Origin: Verrucomicrobiales bacterium
Lineage (GTDB): Bacteria; Verrucomicrobiota; Verrucomicrobiia; Limisphaerales; SXQI01
Direction of reading: 5' to 3'
Length of the DNA: 21,014 nucleotides
NCBI GenBank assembly: GCA_028293365.1
Contig: JAQGOX010000511.1
Location: forward strand, 1 to 21,014
Positions 7,234 to 14,469 of this stretch are shown piece by piece. Below the pieces are notes generated by a model. The model was not told where the DNA came from. It was given only the letters and a program-made list of their open reading frames with translations, and did no database searches. Within the stretch, counting starts at the first letter, position 1, and every line of letters starts with the position of its first letter. The position numbers and the translations under genes were made by a program.

Positions 7234-7926
7234 ATGGGCCAGAAAACTAATCCAACAGGTTTCCGCATCGCCGTCACGAAAGACTGGCGTTCGAAATGGT
7301 ATTCCGACAAAAAAGAATTTGGGAAGCTCCTCGCCGAGGATCGAAAGATCCGCGAGATTCTTAAGAAGAAGCTCGAATCCGCTTCCGTGCCGAAAATTCA
7401 GATCGAGCGAGCGGCCACACGTTGCCGTATCACTATTTTCACTGCTCGCCCCGGTGTGGTTATCGGTCGCAAGGGCGCCGAAATCGACAAGCTCAAGGAA
7501 GAATTGGGCAAGATGACCGGCAAAGAAATTTACGTGGATATCCAGGAAGTCAAAACGCCTGAAATCGACGCTCAGCTAGTCGCGGAAAATATCGCTTTGC
7601 AGTTGGAGCGCCGTATTTCCTTCCGCCGCGCCATGAAGAAGGCGGTTCAGGTCGCCATGGATTTTAAAGCGGACGGAATCAAAGTTCGCTGTGCCGGCCG
7701 GTTGGGTGGCGCTGAGTTGGCGCGTGTTGAAACGTATCACGAAGGCCGGGTGCCGTTGCACACGCTTCGCGCAAATATCGATTATGGGTTTGCCGAGGCC
7801 AGCACGGTTTATGGTAAACTCGGAATCAAATGTTGGATTTGCAAGGGTGAACACAAGCCTGAGAAATCCGAAGCGACCTCCGGTCGCACTGAAACTGCGC
7901 CTCAACCCATTGGCGCTGCGTCCTAA
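7234..7926 (+). CDS. rpsC: Small subunit ribosomal protein S3
   Basis: S3 lines the mRNA entry channel with S4 and S5 and takes part in helicase action on structured mRNA. The 230-residue product begins MGQKTNPTGFRIAV and has the KH domain motif RPGVVIGRKGAEI. The C-terminal domain includes CAGRLGGAELAR and ARVETYHEGRVPLHTLRANIDYG. Where E. coli reads VKVWIFKGE, this protein reads IKCWICKGEH, with a Cys-X2-Cys pair at residues 200 and 203. The tail after this is Ser/Thr/Ala/Pro-rich. No Shine-Dalgarno is visible (context AAGTTATG). Confidence 0.97.
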   Translation: MGQKTNPTGFRIAVTKDWRSKWYSDKKEFGKLLAEDRKIREILKKKLESASVPKIQIERAATRCRITIFTARPGVVIGRKGAEIDKLKEELGKMTGKEIYVDIQEVKTPEIDAQLVAENIALQLERRISFRRAMKKAVQVAMDFKADGIKVRCAGRLGGAELARVETYHEGRVPLHTLRANIDYGFAEASTVYGKLGIKCWICKGEHKPEKSEATSGRTETAPQPIGAAS

Positions 7927-7960
7927 ACAATTTTTAAGTTAAGAAGATCGAGGATTTGTT

Positions 7961-8380
7961 ATGGCTATGATGCCCGCCAGAGTTAAGTACCGCAAAATGC
8001 AGCGCGGTCACCGTACCGGGATTGCTTCCCGAGGTAATTCCGTCGCCTTTGGTGAATACGGATTGCAGGCGCTTGAGCGTTGCTGGATGGATACCAAGCA
8101 GATAGAGGCTGCACGTGTTGCCATCACCCGCTATATGAAGCGCCGTGGAAAGGTCTGGATTCGAATTTTTCCAGATAAATCCTACACCAAGAAGCCGCTC
8201 GAAGTCCGAATGGGTACGGGTAAGGGCGGTGTCGAATCCTGGGTGGCGGTTATCCGGCCCGCGTGTGTGTTGTTTGAAGTGGACGGCGTGACCGAAGCGG
8301 TCGCTCGTGAATCAATGCGCCTGGCGGCCGATAAGCTGCCGATCCGCACCAAGTTCATCTCGCGTCACAAGCTTGCTTAA
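7961..8380 (+). CDS. rplP: Large subunit ribosomal protein L16
   Basis: L16 sits near the 50S A-site and organises tRNA accommodation; it is a late-assembly protein. The 139-residue product has PARVKYRKMQRGH, the FGEYGLQALE segment, MKRRGKVWIRIFPDKSYTKKP, and VRMGTGKGG. That last motif includes the Arg that is hydroxylated in E. coli (Arg81). Three Met codons (7961, 7967, 7970) compete as starts. GAGGA at 7950-7954, with 6-nt spacing, favours 7961. The 34-nt gap after rpsC is one of the larger ones in this block. Confidence 0.97.
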   Translation: MAMMPARVKYRKMQRGHRTGIASRGNSVAFGEYGLQALERCWMDTKQIEAARVAITRYMKRRGKVWIRIFPDKSYTKKPLEVRMGTGKGGVESWVAVIRPACVLFEVDGVTEAVARESMRLAADKLPIRTKFISRHKLA

Positions 8381-8385
8381 GGTTT

Positions 8386-8595
8386 ATGAAGAAGTCCGAA
8401 AAGAAATCTCAATTTAAGGATATGACGCCGACGGAGCTTTCCGCGAAGAGTCGCGATCTGCGCCAGGAGCTATTCAACCTCCGCTTGCAACAGGCCAGCA
8501 GTCAGTTGGAAAAGCCCGGACGCTTGCGCGAAATACGTCGCGAAGTGGCTCGGTTGGAAACCCAAATGTCTGTCCTGCGTAATAAGGCCGCTTAA
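8386..8595 (+). CDS. rpmC: Large subunit ribosomal protein L29
   Basis: L29 is a small, mostly helical protein at the exit-tunnel rim beside L23, where trigger factor and SRP dock. The 69-residue product has the typical pattern DMTPTELSAKSRDLRQELFNLRLQQASSQLEKPGRLREIRREVARLET. The N-terminus is Lys/Ser-rich. Family length is 60-70 residues. AAGG lies just upstream, overlapping the end of rplP, and only 5 nt separate the two genes, so translation may be coupled. Confidence 0.96.
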   Translation: MKKSEKKSQFKDMTPTELSAKSRDLRQELFNLRLQQASSQLEKPGRLREIRREVARLETQMSVLRNKAA

Positions 8596-8607
8596 CCTAA
8601 TTTGCTT

Positions 8608-8898
8608 ATGTCAGAAACGATTATCACGCGGACCCACCGCAAAGAACGCACGGGCGAAGTCGTCTCCAACAAGATGACCAAGACCATTGTGGTGCGCGTC
8701 GAGAGGCGCTTCCGTCACCCTGAATTTAAAAAAGTCGTGACCCAATACAACAAGTTTTACGCACACGACGAAAAGGGGGAGGCCAAAGTCGGCGATCGCG
8801 TCCGTATCCAGGAAACGCGCCCTCTTTCAAAGCTGAAAAGCTGGCGTTTGGTGGAAGTTGTGGAGAAAAACACGGATGCTGCTCCAGTGGCCGCTTGA
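8608..8898 (+). CDS. rpsQ: Small subunit ribosomal protein S17
   Basis: S17 is an OB-fold primary binder of 16S rRNA, needed for 30S body assembly. The 96-residue product has RKERTGEVVSNKMTKTIVVRVERR, HPEFKKVVTQYNKFYAHDE, VGDRVRIQETRPLSKLKSWRLVEVV, all typical. A TTG at 8602 would add two residues, but the ATG at 8608 fits the family better. The C-terminal tail DAAPVAA is another short Ala/Pro extension. There is no Shine-Dalgarno (context GCTTATG), and the gap to rpmC is 12 nt. Confidence 0.96.
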   Translation: MSETIITRTHRKERTGEVVSNKMTKTIVVRVERRFRHPEFKKVVTQYNKFYAHDEKGEAKVGDRVRIQETRPLSKLKSWRLVEVVEKNTDAAPVAA

Positions 8899-8912
8899 TT
8901 TAACGAGGATTT

Positions 8913-9278
8913 ATGTTACAGATTCGCTCCATTTTAGATGTTGCCGATAATACCGGCGCAAAGCGCGCCGCCGCTATTGGTGTCATCGGCCGGAACCAGC
9001 GTTATGCGCGGATCGGCGACATTATTAAGGCCCATATTAAAGAGGCCACTCCGGACGGTACGGTCAAAAAGGGCGAAGTCGTCAATGCCGTGATCGTTCG
9101 GACCCGCAAAGCGATCCGTCGTGAGGATGGTTCGTATTTGCGCTTTGATAACAACGCGATCGTGATCATCGATAAGGAAAACAATCCGCGCGGCACCCGT
9201 ATTTTCGGGCCCGTGGCGCGCGAATTGCGTGATAAGAAGTTCATGAAAATTATTTCGCTGGCGCCCGAAGTCATTTGA
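8913..9278 (+). CDS. rplN: Large subunit ribosomal protein L14
   Basis: L14 is a beta-barrel 50S protein forming intersubunit bridge B8; it is also the target of RsfS silencing. The 121-residue product has the hallmarks DVADNTGAKRAA, GDIIKAHIKEATPDGTVKKGEV, RTRKAIRREDGSYLRFDNNAIVII, and GTRIFGPVARELR. Length matches E. coli (123). GAGGA at 8905-8909 precedes the ATG by 3 nt. In E. coli this gene opens the spc operon. Here it follows rpsQ after 14 nt with no promoter visible, so the S10 and spc blocks look fused. Confidence 0.97.
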   Translation: MLQIRSILDVADNTGAKRAAAIGVIGRNQRYARIGDIIKAHIKEATPDGTVKKGEVVNAVIVRTRKAIRREDGSYLRFDNNAIVIIDKENNPRGTRIFGPVARELRDKKFMKIISLAPEVI

Positions 9279-9281
9279 GTT

Positions 9282-9560
9282 ATGCCGAAAAGACATGTAA
9301 AAAAGGGCGACGAAGTCGTCGTAATCGCTGGAACTGAACGCGGCAAACGCGGCAAGATCATCAGCATTTTGACCGGGAACGATCGCGTGATCGTTGAGGG
9401 CATCAAGATGATCAAGCGCCATACTCGCAAAAACCAGGCGAACCCGAATGGGGCAATCATCGAGCGTGAAGGCTCAATTCATTTGTCCAACGTGGTTCGT
9501 GCGGAGAAATTTGATGCTAAAGCGGCTCGTCGTGGTACGGCTGCACCGGCTAACAGCTAG
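9282..9560 (+). CDS. rplX: Large subunit ribosomal protein L24
   Basis: L24 is a KOW-domain protein that starts 50S assembly and sits near the tunnel exit. The 92-residue product has the KOW motif VKKGDEVVVIAGTERGKRGKIISI, then VEGIKMIKRHTRKNQ and EGSIHLSNV. It is about 10 residues shorter than the E. coli protein (104). It ends in an Ala/Pro tail (GTAAPANS) without the usual C-terminal strand region. The start context is GAGTTATG, 3 nt after the rplN TGA, so translational coupling is likely. Confidence 0.96.
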   Translation: MPKRHVKKGDEVVVIAGTERGKRGKIISILTGNDRVIVEGIKMIKRHTRKNQANPNGAIIEREGSIHLSNVVRAEKFDAKAARRGTAAPANS

Positions 9561-9568
9561 GATTTGGA

Positions 9569-10114
9569 ATGAAAGCAAGACTTTATCAGAAATACGTTGA
9601 TAATGTTCGGCCCGCTTTAATGGAAAAGCGGAAGTACGGAAACGTGCATGAAGTGCCGAAGATCGAGAAGATCGTTATCAACATGGGTGTAAGCGCATCG
9701 CTTGAAAAAGGCGCGGTCGAAGATGCCACCAAGGATTTGACAATGATTACCGGGCGTAAACCGGTGATTAACAAGGCGCGCAAGAGCATCGCGAACTTCA
9801 AGTTGCGCGAAGGCCAATCGATCGGCTGCCATGTAACACTGCGCCGGGATGTGATGTATGAGTTCTTCGACCGATTGGTCGCAGCCGCTCTCCCTCGTAT
9901 TCGTGATTTTCGCGGTGTGTCGAGCCGTTCGTTCGACGGACGTGGCAATTACTCTCTCGGCATCTCGGATCAAACGATTTTTCCGGAAGTTGAATTGGAC
10001 AAGATTAAGCGGCAGCAAGGTATGGATGTCACGATTGTGACCAGCGCCAAATCGAATGAAGAGGCCCTTGATTTGCTAAAAATGATGGGCATGCCCTTCG
10101 CTGAAGGACGATAA
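9569..10114 (+). CDS. rplE: Large subunit ribosomal protein L5
   Basis: L5 binds 5S rRNA with L18 and carries it into the central protuberance. The 181-residue product has the expected segments: VPKIEKIVINMGV, GRKPVINKARKSIANFKLREG, GCHVTLRRDVMYEFFDRLV, RDFRGVSSRSFDGRGNYSLGI, and FPEVELDKIKRQQGMDVTIVTSA. Length is close to E. coli (179). AGGA within the rplX stop region lies upstream. The order rplX-rplE-rpsN is conserved in most bacteria. Confidence 0.97.
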   Translation: MKARLYQKYVDNVRPALMEKRKYGNVHEVPKIEKIVINMGVSASLEKGAVEDATKDLTMITGRKPVINKARKSIANFKLREGQSIGCHVTLRRDVMYEFFDRLVAAALPRIRDFRGVSSRSFDGRGNYSLGISDQTIFPEVELDKIKRQQGMDVTIVTSAKSNEEALDLLKMMGMPFAEGR

Positions 10115-10125
10115 CCAATAGATAT

Positions 10126-10395
10126 ATGGCAAAAGCATCCTGGATGGAGCGCGAGAAGAAAAAGCGCGAAACAGTTAAAAAGTACGCCGCTCTGCGCGCC
10201 GAATTGAAAGCCAAGCGCGACTACGCTGGTTTGTCGAAACTGCCCCGCAATGCGAGCCCTACCCGCGTGACCAACCGTTGCGCGGAGAGCGGTCGCCGTC
10301 ATGGTTACATGCGGAAGTTCGCCTGCTCACGTATGGTTTTCCGCGAATCCGCGCTCAACGGTTTGATCCCGGGCGTAACCAAAGCAAGCTGGTAA
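10126..10395 (+). CDS. rpsN: Small subunit ribosomal protein S14, zinc-independent (C-minus) form
   Basis: S14 is part of the 30S head near the A site. At 89 residues this is the long form without the two CXXC zinc motifs found in short S14 proteins. Recognisable segments are the Lys/Arg-rich N-terminus, LPRNASPTRVTNRC, GRRHGYMRKFACSRMVFRE, and the terminal GLIPGVTKASW. Two Cys remain but do not form a zinc knuckle. No Shine-Dalgarno precedes the ATG. The stop lies 1 nt before the rpsH ATG, so the two are probably translationally coupled. Confidence 0.97.
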   Translation: MAKASWMEREKKKRETVKKYAALRAELKAKRDYAGLSKLPRNASPTRVTNRCAESGRRHGYMRKFACSRMVFRESALNGLIPGVTKASW

Positions 10396-10396
10396 T

Positions 10397-10783
10397 ATGA
10401 CAGATCCAATCGCAGACATGCTCACACGCATCCGCAATGCCAACCAGGCATTGATTCCGGAAATCGAGATGGGCCATTCGAAAATGAAGGAGAGCATCGC
10501 TCGCATCCTCAAGAAAGAGGGTTATGTGAACGACTTTTCCATCGAGGGCAAGACGCTCAAGAAATTGAAGCTCAAGCTCAAATATCAGGGCCGCAAAGGG
10601 ATTATTGAGGGCCTGCGCCGTGTCAGCACTCCAGGGCTGCGTCGATACGTCGCCGCGACTGAAATTCCTCGTGTCCTCGGTGGCATGGGTGTGGCTATTG
10701 TCTCGACACCGCGTGGTGTGATGACGGGTTTGGAAGCGCGCAAAGCAAACGTCGGCGGTGAATTGCTCTGCTTCATCTGGTAA
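10397..10783 (+). CDS. rpsH: Small subunit ribosomal protein S8
   Basis: S8 binds the central domain of 16S rRNA; in E. coli it also represses the spc operon through a 16S-like site at the start of rplE. The 128-residue product has DPIADMLTRIRNA, the SKMKESIARILKKEGY helix, STPGLRRYV, EIPRVLGGMGVAIVSTPRGVMT, and VGGELLCFIW. All of these, and the length, are typical. It starts 1 nt after the rpsN stop. I did not see an obvious S8-binding helix at the rplX-rplE junction, where only 8 nt of spacer exist. Confidence 0.97.
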   Translation: MTDPIADMLTRIRNANQALIPEIEMGHSKMKESIARILKKEGYVNDFSIEGKTLKKLKLKLKYQGRKGIIEGLRRVSTPGLRRYVAATEIPRVLGGMGVAIVSTPRGVMTGLEARKANVGGELLCFIW

Positions 10784-10800
10784 GAATTTAAGGTTTAGCT

Positions 10801-11337
10801 ATGTCAAGAATTGGAAAACAACCGGTTGTAATTCCGGCGAAAGTCAAGGTCGAGGTCAAGGGCCAAACGGTGTTCATCGAGGGGCCAAAAGGCAAACTCG
10901 ATTTTCAACTGCCGCGCCGGACGACCGTCGCCGTCGCGAATAATCAATTGGTGGTGAGTCGTGCCGGCGAAGATGCCGAATCGAAATCGCTGCATGGTTT
11001 GAGCCGGTCGATCATCAACAATATGGTCAAGGGCGTCAGCGATGGCTTCGTCAAGAAACTTGAAATCCAGGGCGTCGGTTTTAAAGCGGCGGTCCAGGGC
11101 AAAGTCATAAATCTCACATTGGGTTATTCTCATCCACTCAACTATGCGATTCCCGATCAGATCAAGGTGACTGTCGATGAGAATACGAAGTTGACCATTG
11201 AAGGGCCCAACAAACAGGTGGTAGGCCAGGTGGCCGCTGAAATTCGGAGTTATTATCCTCCCGAGCCTTATAAAGGCAAAGGTGTGCGTTACTCCGATGA
11301 GAAAGTCATCCGCAAGGAAGGCAAGACCGTCCAATAA
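10801..11337 (+). CDS. rplF: Large subunit ribosomal protein L6
   Basis: L6 lies near the factor-binding site and the sarcin-ricin loop of the 50S subunit. The 178-residue product has both alpha/beta domains: MSRIGKQPVVIPAKVKVEV, EGPKGKL, then GVGFKAAVQGKVINLTLGYSHPL, and IEGPNKQVVGQVAAEIRSYYPPEPYKGKGVRY. The terminal RKEGKTVQ is typical. AAGG lies upstream (in TTTAAGGTTTAGCT). The gap before rplR is 53 nt, larger than usual here, and holds a small hairpin. Confidence 0.97.
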   Translation: MSRIGKQPVVIPAKVKVEVKGQTVFIEGPKGKLDFQLPRRTTVAVANNQLVVSRAGEDAESKSLHGLSRSIINNMVKGVSDGFVKKLEIQGVGFKAAVQGKVINLTLGYSHPLNYAIPDQIKVTVDENTKLTIEGPNKQVVGQVAAEIRSYYPPEPYKGKGVRYSDEKVIRKEGKTVQ

Positions 11338-11360
11338 TTTTCGGAATTTAATAACTAATT

Positions 11361-11382
11361 GGTCACGGCAAAATCCGTGGTC
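11361..11382 (+). promoter_or_regulatory. Small hairpin in the rplF-rplR spacer
   Basis: CACGG (11364-11368) pairs with CCGTG (11375-11379) around a CAAAAT loop. The stem extends outward by two wobble pairs and one G-C pair (11361-11363 with 11380-11382). It ends 8 nt before the rplR ATG and has no T-run, so it is not a terminator. It could influence rplR translation or be a processing site, or be chance. The pairing is the only evidence. Confidence 0.3.
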
Positions 11383-11390
11383 CTTATACG

Positions 11391-11756
11391 ATGAGAACAG
11401 AAAAAAAGCAGAAGTTACGTCAATTACGCCGTTGGCGTATCCGGAAAAAAGTAACCGGTACGAACACGCGTCCCCGCATGGCCGTGCTCTTCACAGGCAA
11501 AAACATTTATGTCCAGTTCATCGACGATCTGGCCAGAACGACGTTGGCGGCAACTTCGACTTTATCTAAATCGATTGGCGAGACCGAAAAGGTCGCGGCA
11601 AACGTGGCAGGTGCGAAACGAGTCGGATCGTTGGCTGCGGAAGTGGCAAAGTCCAAAGGCATCAGCAAGGTCGTTTTCGACCGAGCCGGCGCCCGTTATC
11701 ACGGAAAGCTAAAGGCTCTGGCGGATGCTGCTCGCGAGGGCGGATTACAATTTTAA
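11391..11756 (+). CDS. rplR: Large subunit ribosomal protein L18
   Basis: L18 binds 5S rRNA together with L5 in the central protuberance. The 121-residue product has the basic N-terminus (MRTEKKQKLRQLRRWRIRKK), RPRMAVLFTGKNIYVQFIDD, TLAATSTLSKS, and VVFDRAGARYHGKLKALADAAREGGLQF. That last C-terminal signature is diagnostic. Length is normal (E. coli 117). No Shine-Dalgarno is seen; a small hairpin sits just upstream. Confidence 0.97.
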   Translation: MRTEKKQKLRQLRRWRIRKKVTGTNTRPRMAVLFTGKNIYVQFIDDLARTTLAATSTLSKSIGETEKVAANVAGAKRVGSLAAEVAKSKGISKVVFDRAGARYHGKLKALADAAREGGLQF

Positions 11757-11778
11757 CTAAGATTAGGAGAAGATTATT

Positions 11779-12546
11779 GTGGCAGAAATAACCAAGAGCG
11801 GTCCTCAGGATGCCGGTGCGGCCAGCGCTCCGAGCACCGGTGCGGGCCCCGGCAGCAGCGGTCCAGGCAGTTACTCTAGCGGTGGAGGAGGGGGCGGTGG
11901 TGGATATCGCGGCGGCGGCGGAGGTGGTGGCGGCGGATTCCGCGGCGGTGGCGGCGGTCGTGGCCCGCGACGTGGTCGTGAGCAGGAAGCAATCACCGAT
12001 CGCGATGGTAATGAGCTGACTGAAAAGGTCGTTTTCATCAATCGCTCATCAAAAGTCGTAAAGGGCGGACGTCGCTTTAGCTTTAGTGCTCTCGTTGTCG
12101 TCGGAGACAAGCGTGGCCGGGTCGGGATCGGTCTCGGCAAGGCTGGCGAAGTCGCTGATGCCATTCGCAAAGGTGGCGAAGATGCCAAGGCACGCATGGA
12201 AGGTGTATCTCTGAAAGATAGCACCATACCTCATGAAGTTCTTTCCAGTTACGGTGGTGCGCGCATCTTGCTGCGTCCGGCGTCGCCCGGGACTGGTATT
12301 ATTGCTGGTAAAACTGTACGCGCTGTCGTCGAATCGGCTGGCGTTAAGGATATTCTGACTAAATCGCTCGGTTCGAAAAATGCGGCAAACGTCGCTAAAG
12401 CGACCCTGGCTGCGCTCCAACAGCTTCGCTTGCGCGAGCAAATTTATAAAGGCCGCGGTCTGACTGTTCGGGTTCGTACCAAAGGTCAAGTTATTCCTGC
12501 TGCGCCGACGGCTCCTGTTGCGGTTGCTGCTCCTGCCACTAATTAA
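11779..12546 (+). CDS. rpsE: Small subunit ribosomal protein S5 with Gly/Arg-rich N-terminal extension
   Basis: S5 lies at the mRNA entry site with S3 and S4 and affects decoding fidelity and unwinding. The conserved core begins near residue 80: VVFINRSSKVVKGGRRFSFSALVVVGD, GRVGIGLGKAGEV, then RPASPGTGIIAGKTVRAVVE and the G-[ST]-x-N segment. The protein has 255 residues against 166 in E. coli. The excess is an N-terminal stretch of about 78 residues whose positions 35-67 are Gly runs of 8, 9 and 5 separated by YR, FR and RG (nt 11881-11979), plus an Ala/Pro-rich C-terminal tail. The start is GTG; AGGAG at 11765-11769, 9 nt upstream, is the best Shine-Dalgarno in the cluster and supports the extension as translated. 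rpmD is missing downstream. Confidence 0.97.
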   Translation: MAEITKSGPQDAGAASAPSTGAGPGSSGPGSYSSGGGGGGGGYRGGGGGGGGGFRGGGGGRGPRRGREQEAITDRDGNELTEKVVFINRSSKVVKGGRRFSFSALVVVGDKRGRVGIGLGKAGEVADAIRKGGEDAKARMEGVSLKDSTIPHEVLSSYGGARILLRPASPGTGIIAGKTVRAVVESAGVKDILTKSLGSKNAANVAKATLAALQQLRLREQIYKGRGLTVRVRTKGQVIPAAPTAPVAVAAPATN

Positions 12547-12551
12547 TTTTT

Positions 12552-13013
12552 ATGCGTTTACACAATCTTAAACCGAACGTTGGCGCCAAACATCGGCGGA
12601 AACGCTTGGGTCAAGGTGAATCCAGCGGCCACGGCAAAACCAGCGGACGCGGTGGTAAAGGGCAATCGGCCCGCTCCGGAAGTTCAATTCGTCCCGGATT
12701 TGAAGGCGGCCAGATGCCTTTGATTCGCCGAATTCCAAAACGTGGTTTTAATAATGCCCGTCATACGACTTCCTATGTTCCGGTGAACCTGGATTCGTTA
12801 AATAAATTTGACGATGGAGCTCGCGTCGACGAAGCCGCGTTGCGCAGCCTTGGCATTGCCAATGGTCCCGGCGACGGAATCAAGATTCTTGGGGGTGGGG
12901 AACTCAAAAAGAAGTTAACTGTCAGCGCTCACGCTTTCAGTGCCTCTGCCAAGTCAAAAATCGAGGGTTTGGGTGGTGTTTGCGAAATCGCAACGAGATC
13001 AAAGGCCGTTTAA
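12552..13013 (+). CDS. rplO: Large subunit ribosomal protein L15
   Basis: L15 is a late-assembly 50S protein with a long, basic, Gly-rich N-terminal arm threading through 23S rRNA. The 153-residue product has the signature arm (KRLGQGESSGHGKTSGRGGKG), PGFEGGQMPLIRRIPKRGF, and a C-terminal domain with ILGGGELKKKLTVSAHAFSASAKSKIEGLGG. The start context is TTTTTATG with no Shine-Dalgarno. In most bacteria rpmD lies just upstream; here rpsE is only 5 nt away, so L30 is absent from this locus. Confidence 0.97.
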   Translation: MRLHNLKPNVGAKHRRKRLGQGESSGHGKTSGRGGKGQSARSGSSIRPGFEGGQMPLIRRIPKRGFNNARHTTSYVPVNLDSLNKFDDGARVDEAALRSLGIANGPGDGIKILGGGELKKKLTVSAHAFSASAKSKIEGLGGVCEIATRSKAV

Positions 13014-13025
13014 GGATTTCGCCGC

Positions 13026-14408
13026 ATGTTTGCTGCCATTGCCAATACATTCTCGAATTGCTTCAAGATCCCGGAGCTGAAATCCAGGATCATTTTCACC
13101 CTGCTGATGCTTGCGCTCTGTCGTGTGATCGCATTCGTTCCCGTGCCCGGGCTTGATGCCAGTGCACTGAACGAGTGGTTCAAGCATAACAGCGGTCAGA
13201 TGAGCGGTTCGGTCGTTGGAATGTATAGTTTGTTCACGGGGGGAGCCATGCGCAAGTGCGCCATCGGCGCACTCGGCATCATGCCTTACATCACCGCAAG
13301 CATCATCATTCAATTGTTAAGCGCGGTGTTGCCGGGTTTGAGCAAGCTCTCGCGGGAAGAGGGTGGTCGGGCAAAGATCATTCAGTTCGGCCGTTATTTA
13401 ACGGTCCTGCTGTGTCTCGGACACGGAACGCTGATGACTCTCGGCTGGGAAAACCCATCGAGCCTCTTCAACGGCTTCGTTGGACACCTGGTCGTGCCGG
13501 GGCAGAATATATGGTTTTATCGAATCCAGACGATTTTGGTGCTGACTACTGGCACGATGTTGTTGATGTGGATTGGTGAACAGATTACCGAGCGCGGTAT
13601 TGGCAACGGTATCTCCCTAATCATCACAATTGGTATTATCGCAGACTTGCCGATGGCCGGACAGGCCTTATGGGAAGGTTTTTTCCCGCCGGAAGGAGTT
13701 GAGGCGCAATACACGATTTTCCACGGAATCGGGCTCTTTTTGCTCTTGCTTGCGGTGGTTGCCGGGGTTATTGCAGTCACGCAGGCGCAACGCAAGATTC
13801 CTGTGCAATACGCTCAGCGCGCCGTCGGTCGGAAGGTTTACGCGGGTTCAAGTTCCTTCATGCCGCTCCGGGTTAACTACGCCGGGGTAATGCCGATCAT
13901 TTTTGCTCAGGCCATCCTGATGTTCCCTTCATTGATCCTTGAGCGATTAGGAGCACTAACGCACGTTAAGCTCTTCACGGAGATGGCGACAAATTTGAAT
14001 CGCGGACATTGGCTCTACTATTTGCTCTATACGTTGATGATCTTGTTTTTCTCCTATTTCTGGGTGGCTACCCAATTTAACGAGATCCAGATCTCAGATG
14101 ACCTCAAGAAATATGGCGGTTATATTCCGGGTGTGCGCCCGGGGCAGGCGACCAGCGATTATTTGCATCGCACAATGAGTCGAATTACTTTGGCGGGTGC
14201 GATCTTTTTGACCTTGATCGCACTGATTCCCCAGGTGATGGGCCAGGTGTTCCACATTAACCAATACGTTTCGCAGTTTTTTGGCGGGACGAGTATGTTG
14301 ATTACCGTTGGTGTTTTGTTGGATACGATGCGCCAGATGGAAACACACCTTCTGATGCGGCATTACGACGGCTTCCTGAAAAAGGGGCGGCTTAAGGGCC
14401 GATTCTAA
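13026..14408 (+). CDS. secY: Protein translocase subunit SecY
   Basis: SecY forms the channel of the SecYEG translocon in the inner membrane, passing proteins outward or laterally into the bilayer. The 460-residue product has about ten hydrophobic segments. Family landmarks are VIAFVPVPGLD, ALGIMPYITASIIIQLL, GEQITERGIGNGISLIIT, RKIPVQYAQRAVGRKVYAGSSSFMPLRVNYAGVMPIIFAQAI, KKYGGYIPGVRPG, and the C-terminal LLMRHYDGFLKKGR. The basic cytoplasmic loops that contact SecA and the ribosome are intact. AAGGA lies upstream, within the end of rplO. adk, frequent between secY and map, is not present. Confidence 0.98.
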   Translation: MFAAIANTFSNCFKIPELKSRIIFTLLMLALCRVIAFVPVPGLDASALNEWFKHNSGQMSGSVVGMYSLFTGGAMRKCAIGALGIMPYITASIIIQLLSAVLPGLSKLSREEGGRAKIIQFGRYLTVLLCLGHGTLMTLGWENPSSLFNGFVGHLVVPGQNIWFYRIQTILVLTTGTMLLMWIGEQITERGIGNGISLIITIGIIADLPMAGQALWEGFFPPEGVEAQYTIFHGIGLFLLLLAVVAGVIAVTQAQRKIPVQYAQRAVGRKVYAGSSSFMPLRVNYAGVMPIIFAQAILMFPSLILERLGALTHVKLFTEMATNLNRGHWLYYLLYTLMILFFSYFWVATQFNEIQISDDLKKYGGYIPGVRPGQATSDYLHRTMSRITLAGAIFLTLIALIPQVMGQVFHINQYVSQFFGGTSMLITVGVLLDTMRQMETHLLMRHYDGFLKKGRLKGRF

Positions 14409-14469
14409 CGTCCTTCCGGCGAAAGACTGGCGGGTCCGCTATGCTTTCATTGGAGACGGCTTTGAGTTC

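Noticed and set aside
11871..12227. Proline-rich - strand frame opposite the S5 extension
   Set aside because: The Pro runs are just the complement of the GGN codons in rpsE.
14440..14445. TATGCT as a -10 before map
   Set aside because: No -35 match at 16-18 nt upstream; the gene is more likely transcribed from the upstream promoter.
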